Shown one piece after another: positions 45,701 to 53,075 of a stretch of 64,000 nt of DNA. A program made the position numbers and the translations under genes. The notes under the pieces were generated by a model. It did not search any database. It had not been told where the DNA came from and saw only the letters and a list, made by a program, of their open reading frames with translations. The stretch comes from Aquabacter sp. L1I39 (GTDB lineage: Bacteria > Pseudomonadota > Alphaproteobacteria > Rhizobiales > Xanthobacteraceae): assembly GCF_017742835.1 (NCBI RefSeq), contig NZ_CP072392.1, forward strand, positions 4,960,180 to 5,024,179. Reading direction: 5' to 3'. The stretch's first letter is position 1; every line of letters starts with the position of its first letter.

Positions 45701-46191
45701 TCCACCAGCTTGGCGAACACGTCCGGCGCGGCGCACATCTCCGCCACCATGTCCGCGTCCGCGCACAGATAGGTGCGCTTGCCGACCACCTCGAAGGCGA
45801 AGAAATCGCCATGCTTGGCGTGCAACGCGCCGAAGGCGGCCACCACGCCGTCCGGATTGTGCAGCTCCGGCAGGTTGCCGACGATGGGATAGGGCCGGGG
45901 GCCGGGCACCGCCTGGTGGGCGGCGGGCGCGGGCGCAGCAGGGGCCGGCGCCGCATGCTCCACCACAAGACGCAAGGGAAGGCCGTCCGGCAGGCTGTCG
46001 TCGAGGGCGACGGTGATGCCGTCCGCCGTCTCCACATGAAAGGCCACCTCCGCCGCAAGTCCCGCCGCCGCGCGCACGGCCTCGCGCACCGCCGCGCCGC
46101 TGGCGCCGGGGAACCAGCCCACCTTGAGGGTGTCGGCCCCGTGCGCGAGATCCACACGCTTCAGGGCGGGAGGCGCAGGGGTCTGCGGCAT
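42712..46191 (-). CDS. self-sufficient P450/NADPH-P450 reductase fusion (CYP102/BM3-like) with extra N-terminal domain
   Basis: A 1159-residue fusion. A P450 domain starts near residue 95 (GPRPYPIVGNLPEL), with I-helix AGHETTSG, EALRLCPP, and heme loop FGMGARSCIGFQ (Cys504). The usual FMN, FAD and NADPH domains follow: GSNMGGCRDIALAL, YYSISSSP, and a VWAAG-type tail. Substrate-pocket features such as LFTAS match CYP102A. CYP102s hydroxylate fatty acids near the omega end. Residues 1-73 form a separate beta-strand-rich domain (VDLAHGADTLKVGW, VALDDSLPDGLPLRL), joined by an Ala/Pro linker, which BM3 (about 1049 aa) lacks. Last gene in the MFS-GT-P450 operon. Confidence 0.95.
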   Translation of the reverse strand: MPQTPAPPALKRVDLAHGADTLKVGWFPGASGAAVREAVRAAAGLAAEVAFHVETADGITVALDDSLPDGLPLRLVVEHAAPAPAAPAPAAHQAVPGPRPYPIVGNLPELHNPDGVVAAFGALHAKHGDFFAFEVVGKRTYLCADADMVAEMCAAPDVFAKLVEGRGGLRNLADKSVGSALFTASDDDPLWHQAHRILAPAFGATALKNYYGRIVEVADDLLAHLERLGPGESFLATELMTRMTFEAISYAAFNRRYGAIDTPELPAFVEAMNVVLTDAMAEPKRLLPEVFYHEVRKRRTAADKVMLEEVEAIIAERRAAMASGETVPADLLQVMLTTPDRVTGQKLPDDNIRGQLIVLLIAGHETTSGMLAYALYHLWKNPEAMEKLIAEVDRVLGRDFSYIPTYEDVGRLDYTQRVLKEALRLCPPVPMFPRYATRDATLGNGRYDVKKGERIFVSLTTLHANPRFWGADAAVFRPDRFAPEEEKLHHPHAYHPFGMGARSCIGFQFALLEAKMVLARLVQRFTVRPKDPHYVLRHKQALTVKPDHLDMLLERRPEVKGRFPVRPAAAKAEAVSAAPVAGGGRPLRLLYGSNMGGCRDIALALAQQAAARGYAASVAELDEQVGQPWPTDGAVVIITSTYNGTPPDNAARFAQWLASAPAGACAGVRHAVLGCGNTQWHQTFQKFPKTVATRLAALGGTPLLEAGTADADGDYEAAVEAWTAALWPALDAAFGGAADTDAAEADAFAEAPAVKVEMANFAGTASGAAPRSGTRLDAGAVMVPVRMNRELLGAGAQGSTRHIEIPLPTGTSYAAGDHLAVFPTNPPALVAAAAARCGLAPETRVLLTPLHPHAADEAGLPFGVPVSVGELLAEHVDLAGPVTRRDLRAWAQAAQCPPDSARIAAWLADFPHAVAEAKPRMEDLLAQVPSVKLDLATMLTVRPALKPRYYSISSSPLLSPEACTLTVGVHHFVSADGVRHDGLCSTYLAECAEGTSVRVLVKDTGSTFHLPADPTVPLILVGPGTGLAPLRGFIQQRHAQRAQGMEVGPVQLFFGCRDESDYLYREELEAYEAEGTLGLLAVAFSRRAGTPKTYVQDLLRLHGNAVRGAVAAGASILICGNARTMAPDVHAAFAELLGAETVKALEDSGRYLQDVWAAG

Positions 46192-46260
46192 GGGGAACTC
46201 CTTGGGACGTGTTTTCGGCCCCTCGGGGCCTCGTTTGGGATGCGGGCCGGATCGGGACGG

Positions 46261-47529
46261 TCAAGCGGCGGTGGACGCGCGCGGCGCGCGGCGGACCATG
46301 GCCTCGATGGCGGCCACGTTGCGGGCCATGTCCCCCTCCGGGTCCATGGCGGCGGCCACCGCCTTGGCACGGGCGGCCATGTCGGTGTCGGCGAGCACCG
46401 CGCGCAAGGCACGCTCCAGGGTCTCCTGGCTGACGCGCGTGTGGGGCAGCACCGCGCCCACCCCCATGCGGCGCAGGCGCTCGGCATTGTCCGGCTGGTC
46501 GAAGCCCACGGGAATGGTCAGAACCGGCACGCCGGCCCGCAGCGCCTCCGCGCAGCCGCCGACGCCGCCATGCTGAACCACCGCGGCCGCATGGGGAAAG
46601 AGGCTCGCATGGGGGGCAAAGTCCAGCGCGAGGACCTGGTCCGCGGGAGCCTTGGGCGGCTCATTCTTGCCCATGAGCAGGACAGCCCGCCGGCCGAGGA
46701 CTTGCGCCGTGTCGGCGGCGATCTGGTAGAAGTCGTGGGCGAGGTGCACCACGGTGGTGCCGAGCGTGAACACCACCGGCGCCGGCCCCGCTGCCAGGAA
46801 GGCGGTGATGCGCGCGGCGGTTTCCGGGTTGGGCGCCTGGGCCAGGAAGGGAAAGCCGGTCTGGACCGAGGCCGCCGGCCAGTCCCGCTGGAGCGGGCCG
46901 AAGGCGGGGGAGAACAGGGCCAGCACCAGATGGGGCGAGAACTTGCCCTCGAACAGGACACCGCCATGGGTCTCCACCCCCAGCTCCTGCGCCAGAGCCG
47001 TGAGCGGCGCGCCCCACTTATTGGACATGCGGCGGGCGATGTTGAGCAGGATGCGCTGCGGCCAGGTGCCAAGATGGCGCAGATGGTAGCCGGCCGGGAA
47101 CCAGGTGAGGACGCACGGGTCGAGCGCGGACATGAAGGTGGTGGGCGAGAGCATCACATTGGCCCAGGGCAGGCCGAGCTTGGCCGCCACCAGCGGCGCC
47201 ACATAGACCAGTTCCCCCACCACCAGGGCATCGGCGCCCTGTGCGGCGGCCATGAGGTCCGCATAGGTCTCGCGCACGCGCGGGAAGAGGGTTTCCAGAT
47301 AGAGGCGCTTTCCGCCATGGACCGGGTCGCCGAAAATATGGGTCAGCACCTCCGGCGGAAAGTCCGGCCGCAGGGGATGGAAGGGCAGGCCGAGGGCGGT
47401 GATGCGGCTCTCATAGGCGGCGGGGGCGGCGACCACCGGCTCATGGCCCTGTGCCTTCAGGGCCTGTGCCACCGCCAGCATGGGGAAGAGGTCGCCGAGC
47501 GAGCCGAGGGAGGCGAGGACGATGCGCAT
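46261..47529 (-). CDS. GT1-family glycosyltransferase (MGT/UGT-like)
   Basis: A 422-residue GT-B enzyme. N-terminal Rossmann start MRIVLASLGSLGDLFPML, then PSPTTFMS-type acceptor region, VVFTLGTTVV, and the donor motif VVQHGGVGGCAEALRAG with PVGFDQPDNAERL. These resemble UDP-sugar-dependent transferases (rhamnolipid RhlB, sterol UGT, macrolide GTs). It is cytosolic. Its start shares one base with the MFS stop, and the P450 follows after 69 bp. A glycosyl transfer to a P450-made hydroxyl is the simplest reading. Confidence 0.93.
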   Translation of the reverse strand: MRIVLASLGSLGDLFPMLAVAQALKAQGHEPVVAAPAAYESRITALGLPFHPLRPDFPPEVLTHIFGDPVHGGKRLYLETLFPRVRETYADLMAAAQGADALVVGELVYVAPLVAAKLGLPWANVMLSPTTFMSALDPCVLTWFPAGYHLRHLGTWPQRILLNIARRMSNKWGAPLTALAQELGVETHGGVLFEGKFSPHLVLALFSPAFGPLQRDWPAASVQTGFPFLAQAPNPETAARITAFLAAGPAPVVFTLGTTVVHLAHDFYQIAADTAQVLGRRAVLLMGKNEPPKAPADQVLALDFAPHASLFPHAAAVVQHGGVGGCAEALRAGVPVLTIPVGFDQPDNAERLRRMGVGAVLPHTRVSQETLERALRAVLADTDMAARAKAVAAAMDPEGDMARNVAAIEAMVRRAPRASTAA

Positions 47530-49079
47530 CAGATGGTCACCTTTACGGGCGCGCCGGTCGTGTTGGGACGGCCGCGCATCAGGACGATCACGGCGAGCAA
47601 GGCGACAGCGAGCATGATGAATCCCACATAATAGCCATCGGCGATGCTGCGCGCCGCGCTGAGCCGCAGGGCCTCGGCCACCGCCGGTGCCTGCGCCGCG
47701 AGCGCCCGCGCGGCCTCCTCATTGCCGTAAATGGCTTGCCCCATGATGACTTCCAGCTGCGCGCGCGCGGCCCCCTCGACGCCCGAGGCCTCGGCGATGG
47801 CGTGGAAGCGTCCGCGCTCCATGGCCACCACCACCGTGCCAATGGCCGCCATGCCCATGGCGCCGCCCAGCTGACGCACCGTATCCAGGGCGCCAAAGGC
47901 CCGGCCCCGCTGGCTCTCCGCCACCTGGGCGGTGCCGTCCGTATAGGTCTGGGAGACGCAAAGGCCGATGCCGGCGCCGAGCAGGATCAAGGCGGGCACC
48001 ATATGGGCGAAATCCATGCGCGGCAGGGCCTGGGTCTCCAGGAAGAATCCGAGCGTGGCGAGGCTGAGGCCCGCCACCACCGGCAGCTTCGCGCCATGGC
48101 GGTCATACAGCACCCCCGAGAGCGGGGCGCAGATCAACATGGGCACCAGAAAGAGCAGCATGGCCAGGCCCGACTCCAGGGGCGTGAAATGCAGCACCCG
48201 CTGGAGAAAGATGGCGCCATAGGCTGACTGCCCCACAATGGCGCTTTGGACACAGAAGAGGGCGACCCCATCGGCGCTGAATTGCCGCCGCGTGAACAGG
48301 CGCACATCCACCAGCGGGTCGTCTGCCCGCGCCTGGGTGAGAATGAACACCCCCAGCAGCAGGCATCCGCTGGCGATCAGGCCGACGGTGAGCGGCGAGG
48401 TCCAGCCCCAGGAATGGCTCTGCTGCAGGCCGAGCACCATGGGGCCGAGCGCCGCCGCCAAGAGCAAGCTGTGGGCCGGCCGAAAAGTGCCGCTGCGCGG
48501 GCTGGCGGCGGCAGGCCCCGCCTTTGCCAGCAGCACCAGCACGAGGGCGGCGAGCGGCAGATTGACGAAGAAGGCCCAGCGCCAGTTCCCCGCCTGCACC
48601 AGCGCCCCGCAGACGATGGGGCCGATGACCATGGCCAGCCCCCCGAGCCCGCTATAGAGGCCCATGGCGCGCCCGCGCCCAGTGGGGCCGAAGGCCTCGG
48701 TGGCCAGCAGCGCGGCGGCGGGCGCCATCATGATATTGCCCAGCCCCTCCAAGGCGCGCCCGCACAGGAGCATGGGCAGGTTCACCGAAAGCCCGCTCAC
48801 GGCCGAGCCGAAGGCGAACAGCACCACGCCGGCGCGGAACATGCGCGCCCGGCCCGCGACGTCCGCCAGACGCCCGCCGGTGGCGATGGCGACGGCCACG
48901 GTGAGCGCATAGAGGGTGATGATCCATTGCTGCGCCCCGTGGCTCAGCATCAGGTCGCGCTGGATGGAGGGGAGCGCCACGGCGGTGCCGGTGCCGTCGA
49001 TCATGATCATGCCCAGGGCGCCGGCCGCCGCAAAGACCGTGAACCAGCGCTGCCGGCTCTCTATGGACGCCTCACTCAT
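47529..49079 (-). CDS. DHA2-family MFS drug/lipid exporter (EmrB/QacA-like)
   Basis: A 516-residue MFS protein with about 14 membrane segments: MIMIDGTGTAVALPSIQRDL in the first segment and GGRLADVAGRARMF in the A loop, as in DHA2 exporters. It would export a hydrophobic or amphipathic product by proton antiport. The 1-bp stop-start overlap with the glycosyltransferase ties it to that enzyme. It heads the three-gene operon. Confidence 0.93.
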   Translation of the reverse strand: MSEASIESRQRWFTVFAAAGALGMIMIDGTGTAVALPSIQRDLMLSHGAQQWIITLYALTVAVAIATGGRLADVAGRARMFRAGVVLFAFGSAVSGLSVNLPMLLCGRALEGLGNIMMAPAAALLATEAFGPTGRGRAMGLYSGLGGLAMVIGPIVCGALVQAGNWRWAFFVNLPLAALVLVLLAKAGPAAASPRSGTFRPAHSLLLAAALGPMVLGLQQSHSWGWTSPLTVGLIASGCLLLGVFILTQARADDPLVDVRLFTRRQFSADGVALFCVQSAIVGQSAYGAIFLQRVLHFTPLESGLAMLLFLVPMLICAPLSGVLYDRHGAKLPVVAGLSLATLGFFLETQALPRMDFAHMVPALILLGAGIGLCVSQTYTDGTAQVAESQRGRAFGALDTVRQLGGAMGMAAIGTVVVAMERGRFHAIAEASGVEGAARAQLEVIMGQAIYGNEEAARALAAQAPAVAEALRLSAARSIADGYYVGFIMLAVALLAVIVLMRGRPNTTGAPVKVTI

Positions 49080-49284
49080 GCGACGGACCTCAAGCGGACC
49101 GATACGCCCCGCCGGGACGATCAGGTGCGGGAACGGTTACATGGTCCGGAGTGTCCAGTGCACGGCAGAGCTTGTCCAGGGCCTGCACCGGCGGCGGCGT
49201 CCATCATTCATCGGAGCTTGTTCCGGGGACATCATTTCCGGATTGAAGCCCGGCGATCCGCTGCAGCGGCACCGGCCGGGTGGC

Positions 49285-49794
49285 CTAGGGGGTGCGCACC
49301 AGCCGCAGCCGTGCCTTTGCGCGTTCCAGAAAATAAGCGTGGCGGAGGCCGTCGGAGAAGCGCAGCGCCACCCGCGTGGCCGGCGAGGTCAGGCCGGACG
49401 TCCAGTACCAGTCGCCGCCAAAGCCGCGGATCAGGTCCCGGTCCAGGTACATCATCTGCAATTCAGCCGGGGAGGGGATGCGCCAATCCTGATAGCCATT
49501 CCAGCGCGCCCGGCGGGCGAGGGCGTCGATGTCGCAGCCGCGGATCAGGCAGAAATCCACCGGATGGGGGCTTTCATCGTCTGGTCGCGTGTGCAGCACA
49601 GCGCCGGTGTCGGGCGAGCGGCCGGCGAACACCGTCCCATCGGCGAGGCGGGGCCGGCGCAGGGCGCGCCGGCGCTCATATTCGGCGGTCATGAAGAAGG
49701 GCAAGGTGAAGCCGCGGCCATCCTCCACCGGCCCGGCCGCGCCAGTATCGGGGAGGACGGCGTCCCCGTCCCCGGCATCCGTGGCGTCATCCAT
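49285..49794 (-). CDS. Lcl C-terminal (DUF1566)-like protein
   Basis: A 169-residue protein. The C-terminal 60 residues resemble the Lcl C-terminal/DUF1566 fold: QDWRIPSPAELQMM, DWYWTSGLTSPATRV, FSDGLRHAYF, ending ARLRLVRTP. The N-terminal part is Asp/Gly-rich and probably flexible. No signal peptide is seen. Such domains are often extracellular or sugar-binding, but here the missing signal leaves the location open. A 205-bp gap upstream separates it from the MFS gene start on the same strand; nothing is recognised in that gap. Confidence 0.6.
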   Translation of the reverse strand: MDDATDAGDGDAVLPDTGAAGPVEDGRGFTLPFFMTAEYERRRALRRPRLADGTVFAGRSPDTGAVLHTRPDDESPHPVDFCLIRGCDIDALARRARWNGYQDWRIPSPAELQMMYLDRDLIRGFGGDWYWTSGLTSPATRVALRFSDGLRHAYFLERAKARLRLVRTP

Positions 49795-49836
49795 GTGTCC
49801 GCGACCTTCGGGATGGCCGGAACGGGGAGGCCATGT

Positions 49837-50079
49837 TCATGTCCCTCCGCCGCGCGTCGGCGATGCGGCGCGCGTGACGCGCCCGGCTGCCTTATCCAGG
49901 TCATCGAGCCGCGCCCGATGGCGGTGCAGGAACGCCACCTCCTGGTGCGAGAGCCCGTCAATGTAATCGTCTATCTCGCGCAGCATGTGCGGGCTCTTGT
50001 CCGGGATGCCGCGATAGAACTCCAGAAACTGAAGGATTTCCTTCTGCTTTTCGCTCAAAGGCGGGGCATTTTCGGCCAT
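49837..50079 (-). CDS. small hypothetical protein (80 aa)
   Basis: An 80-residue protein starting MAENAPPLSEKQKEILQFLE. It is mostly helical and charged (IDDYIDGLSHQEVAFLHRHR). ATG 50079 is preferred because a strong aggag site lies 6 bp upstream; a start at 50139 would add 20 residues. No family recognised. It is 69 bp after the membrane-protein gene, on the same strand. Confidence 0.55.
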   Translation of the reverse strand: MAENAPPLSEKQKEILQFLEFYRGIPDKSPHMLREIDDYIDGLSHQEVAFLHRHRARLDDLDKAAGRVTRAASPTRGGGT

Positions 50080-50148
50080 TGTCTCTCCTGTCCCGACGAG
50101 GTCGCGCACCGTGAAGGGGCCTTCGATCCCTTCACGCATGCCGTCATT

Positions 50149-50847
50149 TCACGCGCGCCGGCGCGCCCCATAGGGGGGCGCAGAGCTGATCTTGCGCTGC
50201 GCCAGCCGGGTGACGCCTCCCACCAGGAGCAGCCAGACCAGGATTATGCCAGAGAGGATGGCATCCCGCTTCAGCGGGCTCACGGTCTGCGCCGAAGGCG
50301 GGCCGAACATGTCCAGGCCCTCCAGGATCAAGACGAGGCCCACCGCGACCAAAGGCGGAAACACCACATTGGCCGCGCGGGACCGGCTGATGGCCCGCAG
50401 GGTCCGCAGCACCGGCAGGCGCCCGAGCAAGGTGGCCATCACGAAGCCCCATGCGGAAAAGCCGATGGCCACCAGGATGAGGAAGACGACCCCCAGAAGC
50501 CCCGGCTGCACGCCCATCCCTTCCAGCGACAGGAACGTCCCAAGGCCGCACAGGCCCGCCCCCACCCAGCGCGGCAGGAGGCTCAGCAGCAGGATGAAGC
50601 CAGCCAGGATCACGCTGAGACAGACGATCTCCTGGATCAGGGACAGCGACAGGACGCCGGGAAAGAGCAGCCCGGAGACCAGATAGGCCAGCGGCCACAA
50701 GACCGTGACGGGAAAGCCGAAGATCAGGAAGACCACGCCGAACACCGCCGCTGCCACGGCCGCAAGGCCGAGGATCGCCACGATGAGGATGCCGCCCCCG
50801 CCAGTGTCGCTGCGGTCGTCGATCACATGGATGAAGATGGGAAACAT
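50149..50847 (-). CDS. multi-pass membrane protein of unknown function
   Basis: A 232-residue protein with about six hydrophobic segments (for example ILIVAILGLAAVAAAVFGVV and IILVWLLLVGGV). It has a basic C-terminus (YGARRRA) and no motif of a known transporter. The N-terminus MFPIFIHVIDDRSDTGGG is conspicuous. It could be a regulatory or stress membrane protein. It lies 56 bp from the secreted-protein gene upstream. Confidence 0.6.
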   Translation of the reverse strand: MFPIFIHVIDDRSDTGGGGILIVAILGLAAVAAAVFGVVFLIFGFPVTVLWPLAYLVSGLLFPGVLSLSLIQEIVCLSVILAGFILLLSLLPRWVGAGLCGLGTFLSLEGMGVQPGLLGVVFLILVAIGFSAWGFVMATLLGRLPVLRTLRAISRSRAANVVFPPLVAVGLVLILEGLDMFGPPSAQTVSPLKRDAILSGIILVWLLLVGGVTRLAQRKISSAPPYGARRRA

Positions 50848-50903
50848 CCTGTCCTCCCTCGCACCTTGTCCTCACAGACGGGTTCACGACGGACCGCCAT
50901 TCC

Positions 50904-51770
50904 TTAGCGATGGGCCGCGCACCACGCATAGGTCTTGCCGTTGGAGATGAAGGTCTTCTCGTCCAGGATCTGGAAGCTGAAGCGATAGCGCCCGAGGTCC
51001 GACGAAGCGCGCCCGCCGCTCTCGCAGGCGGGCGCGCCGGAATAGACATTCCCCGCCACGGACAGGGGCTCGGCCAGCGTGCAGACGCCGAACATGCCCT
51101 CCGCCGCCGGGGAGAGGAATTGCCGGCCGGCGAAGCGGCCGTCGGTGAAGATGTAGAGGCCGATGGAGCGCACCGCGTCGGGCGGCGCGGTGCAGGGGCC
51201 TGTGCTGTATTCCCCCGGTGCGAGGGGCAGACGTGTCACCGGCTGCGACGCGGCCGGAGCGGGACGGTTGAGCCCGCATCTGGTCGCCAGCCGCGCGATC
51301 GCATCGCCGGCCCCGGACAGATCAAAGGCGCGGCCCGCTTCCGTCATGGCGCGGGCGGGCGGTCCGGCTAAAATGAGCATTTTGCCGGCGCCGATGGCCT
51401 TAACGGTGTCCGGCTTGAGGCCGAGCGCCCCGCCAGCCAGATCGCTCAGGAAAACCCCCGCCCCGAACGCCTCGACGGTGACGGGAAGGGAGACGCCGTC
51501 AATGTCCAGGACCGCCGTTCCCTCCGGGCGCCAGCCCGACTTGGGGGACAGGATGAGGCTGAGACGGGTGGGGCCGCCGGGGCGGCAGGACAGCACGAGC
51601 GCCGTCGAGCCGGCCCGGTTGCGGGTGAAGGCCTCGATCGTCTCGCCCTGGTCCCGCACGGTCCAGGCCCTCGGACCGGACGCTGCGAGGGCCAGCGGGA
51701 TGAGTGCGGCGACGCCAAGCAACAGGGCCGCCATAGCGGCCAGGATCCTCGCGGGACAAGGCCAGCGCAT
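50904..51770 (-). CDS. predicted periplasmic protein of unknown function
   Basis: A 288-residue protein with a signal peptide at about residues 1-30 (ILAAMAALLLGVAALIPLALA, cleaved near ASGP). The mature part has two repeated beta-rich halves, SGWRPEGTAVLDIDGVSLP in the first and GMFGVCTLAEPLSVAGNVYSG in the second, with several Cys (SCRPG, RCGLN, PCTAPP, VCTLAE, ACESG, WCAAHR) that could pair. No family recognised. The product probably acts in the periplasm. Confidence 0.6.
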   Translation of the reverse strand: MRWPCPARILAAMAALLLGVAALIPLALAASGPRAWTVRDQGETIEAFTRNRAGSTALVLSCRPGGPTRLSLILSPKSGWRPEGTAVLDIDGVSLPVTVEAFGAGVFLSDLAGGALGLKPDTVKAIGAGKMLILAGPPARAMTEAGRAFDLSGAGDAIARLATRCGLNRPAPAASQPVTRLPLAPGEYSTGPCTAPPDAVRSIGLYIFTDGRFAGRQFLSPAAEGMFGVCTLAEPLSVAGNVYSGAPACESGGRASSDLGRYRFSFQILDEKTFISNGKTYAWCAAHR

Positions 51771-51876
51771 CCGATCGATCCCCCAGCGTGAGCTTCACCA
51801 TAGAGGCGTTGCGTCAAGGCCGACAGCGGTTTTATCACCGCAGCCCCGCCACCGCCCCGCATCGCACACACCATCG

Positions 51877-51996
51877 ACTTGAAGCGTCAGAGTTGAAGCG
51901 TCGGAGTTGAAGCGCCTGCCTTGGCGCGTCCTGTTTGGCGCGTCCTGCCTGGGGCAGTCCACTTGGCGCAGTTTCCTTGGGGCAGTTTATTTGGCG
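51877..51996. repeat. short direct repeats: 3 x TTGAAGCG and 6 x 14-bp TGGSGC units
   Basis: TTGAAGCGTC(A/G)GAG occurs twice, then TTGAAGCG again (51878-51912). Six degenerate TGGCGC/TGGGGC units follow at 51921, 51935, 51950, 51963, 51977 and 51991, spaced 13-15 bp. The last unit overlaps the 3' end of the 70-aa gene. Confidence 0.6.
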
Positions 51997-52199
51997 CGCT
52001 GCTCGCGGGCGCGGCGGGCCTTCTCGCGGGCGATCTCCGCCCGCTCCGCCTCCGCCTTGTCGCGGGCCTCCCGCAGCGCCCGCTGGCGGGCCATGCGGGC
52101 CTGGAGGGTGTCCGTCTCGGCCGGCTGCGGGGTGGTCTGCTGGGCGAACACCGCTTCGGCACGGGCCTTCAGGTCCACGGGCATCTTCGTCACATTCAC
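51987..52199 (-). CDS. small highly charged helical protein (70 aa)
   Basis: A 70-residue product. The N-terminal 25 residues are mixed (MNVTKMPVDLKARAEAVFAQ), and the rest is almost pure Glu/Arg/Ala/Lys helix (ALREARDKAEAERAEIAREK), predicted as one long coiled or single alpha helix. No family recognised. Its 3' end overlaps the degenerate repeat array. It is 52 bp before the deaminase stop, on the same strand. Confidence 0.5.
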   Translation of the reverse strand: MNVTKMPVDLKARAEAVFAQQTTPQPAETDTLQARMARQRALREARDKAEAERAEIAREKARRAREQRAK

Positions 52200-52251
52200 G
52201 TCCTCTTGCCGCGGGGCGGGGACGGGGCGGTGTGGCGCGGTTCAGGTCCGG

Positions 52252-53013
52252 TCAGATTTTGGCCGGGCACCGATCCTGCATCTTCACGCCGAAGGTCTCG
52301 GCTCCCACCCCCTTCAGGAAGTCCTGGGTGGCGGCGAGGACAGCTTCGTTTTCCCGATTCCTGACCTTGAATCGATCAAGATCCCCGGATGCGGAACCGT
52401 AGATGGTCTTGGCGTTGGCCGAAAGCAGATAATCGGTGATGGCCGAGCCCTTGTTGGCGTCCCGATAGGCGGCCCAGCCCTGTTCCAGCTCTTGCTTCTG
52501 GGGTAGGGGGCGGACGGTGGCCTGCTGGAACAGGCGGGGGAAATGGACGTGCTTGAGGCCGGCCAAAGCGTGGCCGAATTCCGGGTCGGCCTGCACGAAC
52601 ACCACGCGGTCCACCTGGGTCATGGCGATCATGCCGGTGCACATGGCACAGGGTTCGAGCGTCGTATAGATGGTGTAACCCGTCATATACTTGCCGACGC
52701 CCGGGCAGCTCAGGAAGGCCTGGATCAGCCGTACCTCGCCATGCTGCGTGGCGTTGTTGGTGACGGTCACGCAATTGCGCGCCCAGAAGACCGGACGGTT
52801 GTCCTTGTCCACCAGGACCGACCCGATATTGTGGCCCCGGCCATTGGGAGCCGACTGCCAGTCGCGATAGACCATGTCCAGAACGGCGAGACTGAAGATG
52901 GTGTCGCGCTCGCTTCCGGCCGTCGCGCCGCGCGCCTCCTGGGCCAGTGCGGCGGGGGAGAAGGCCAGCGCGCCCATGAGGGTGCCGAACGTCCTGCGAT
53001 CCATTAGGCTCAT
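52252..53013 (-). CDS. predicted exported cytidine/guanine deaminase-fold protein
   Basis: A 253-residue protein. N-terminus MSLMDRRTFGTLMGALAFSPA carries Arg-Arg-x-Phe with a hydrophobic run and Ala-x-Ala near residue 25, like a Tat signal. The zinc deaminase motifs are complete: HGE in ATQHGEVRLIQAF and PCAMC in TTLEPCAMCTGMIA. The fold is that of CMP/dCMP/guanine deaminases, normally cytosolic enzymes. Neighbour genes give no substrate hint. If exported, it would act in the periplasm, an unusual place for a nucleobase deaminase. Confidence 0.85.
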   Translation of the reverse strand: MSLMDRRTFGTLMGALAFSPAALAQEARGATAGSERDTIFSLAVLDMVYRDWQSAPNGRGHNIGSVLVDKDNRPVFWARNCVTVTNNATQHGEVRLIQAFLSCPGVGKYMTGYTIYTTLEPCAMCTGMIAMTQVDRVVFVQADPEFGHALAGLKHVHFPRLFQQATVRPLPQKQELEQGWAAYRDANKGSAITDYLLSANAKTIYGSASGDLDRFKVRNRENEAVLAATQDFLKGVGAETFGVKMQDRCPAKI

Positions 53014-53075
53014 GTGATCCTCCAGATGGGTGTCGAAAGCGCGCGCGGAAGGTCCGCGCGCGCCGTGCGTTGGGA

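Noticed and set aside
45313..47631. 772-residue plus-strand open frame over the P450 and glycosyltransferase genes
   Set aside because: Composed of repetitive His/Gly/Arg-rich sequence typical of antisense frames; the minus genes are well supported.
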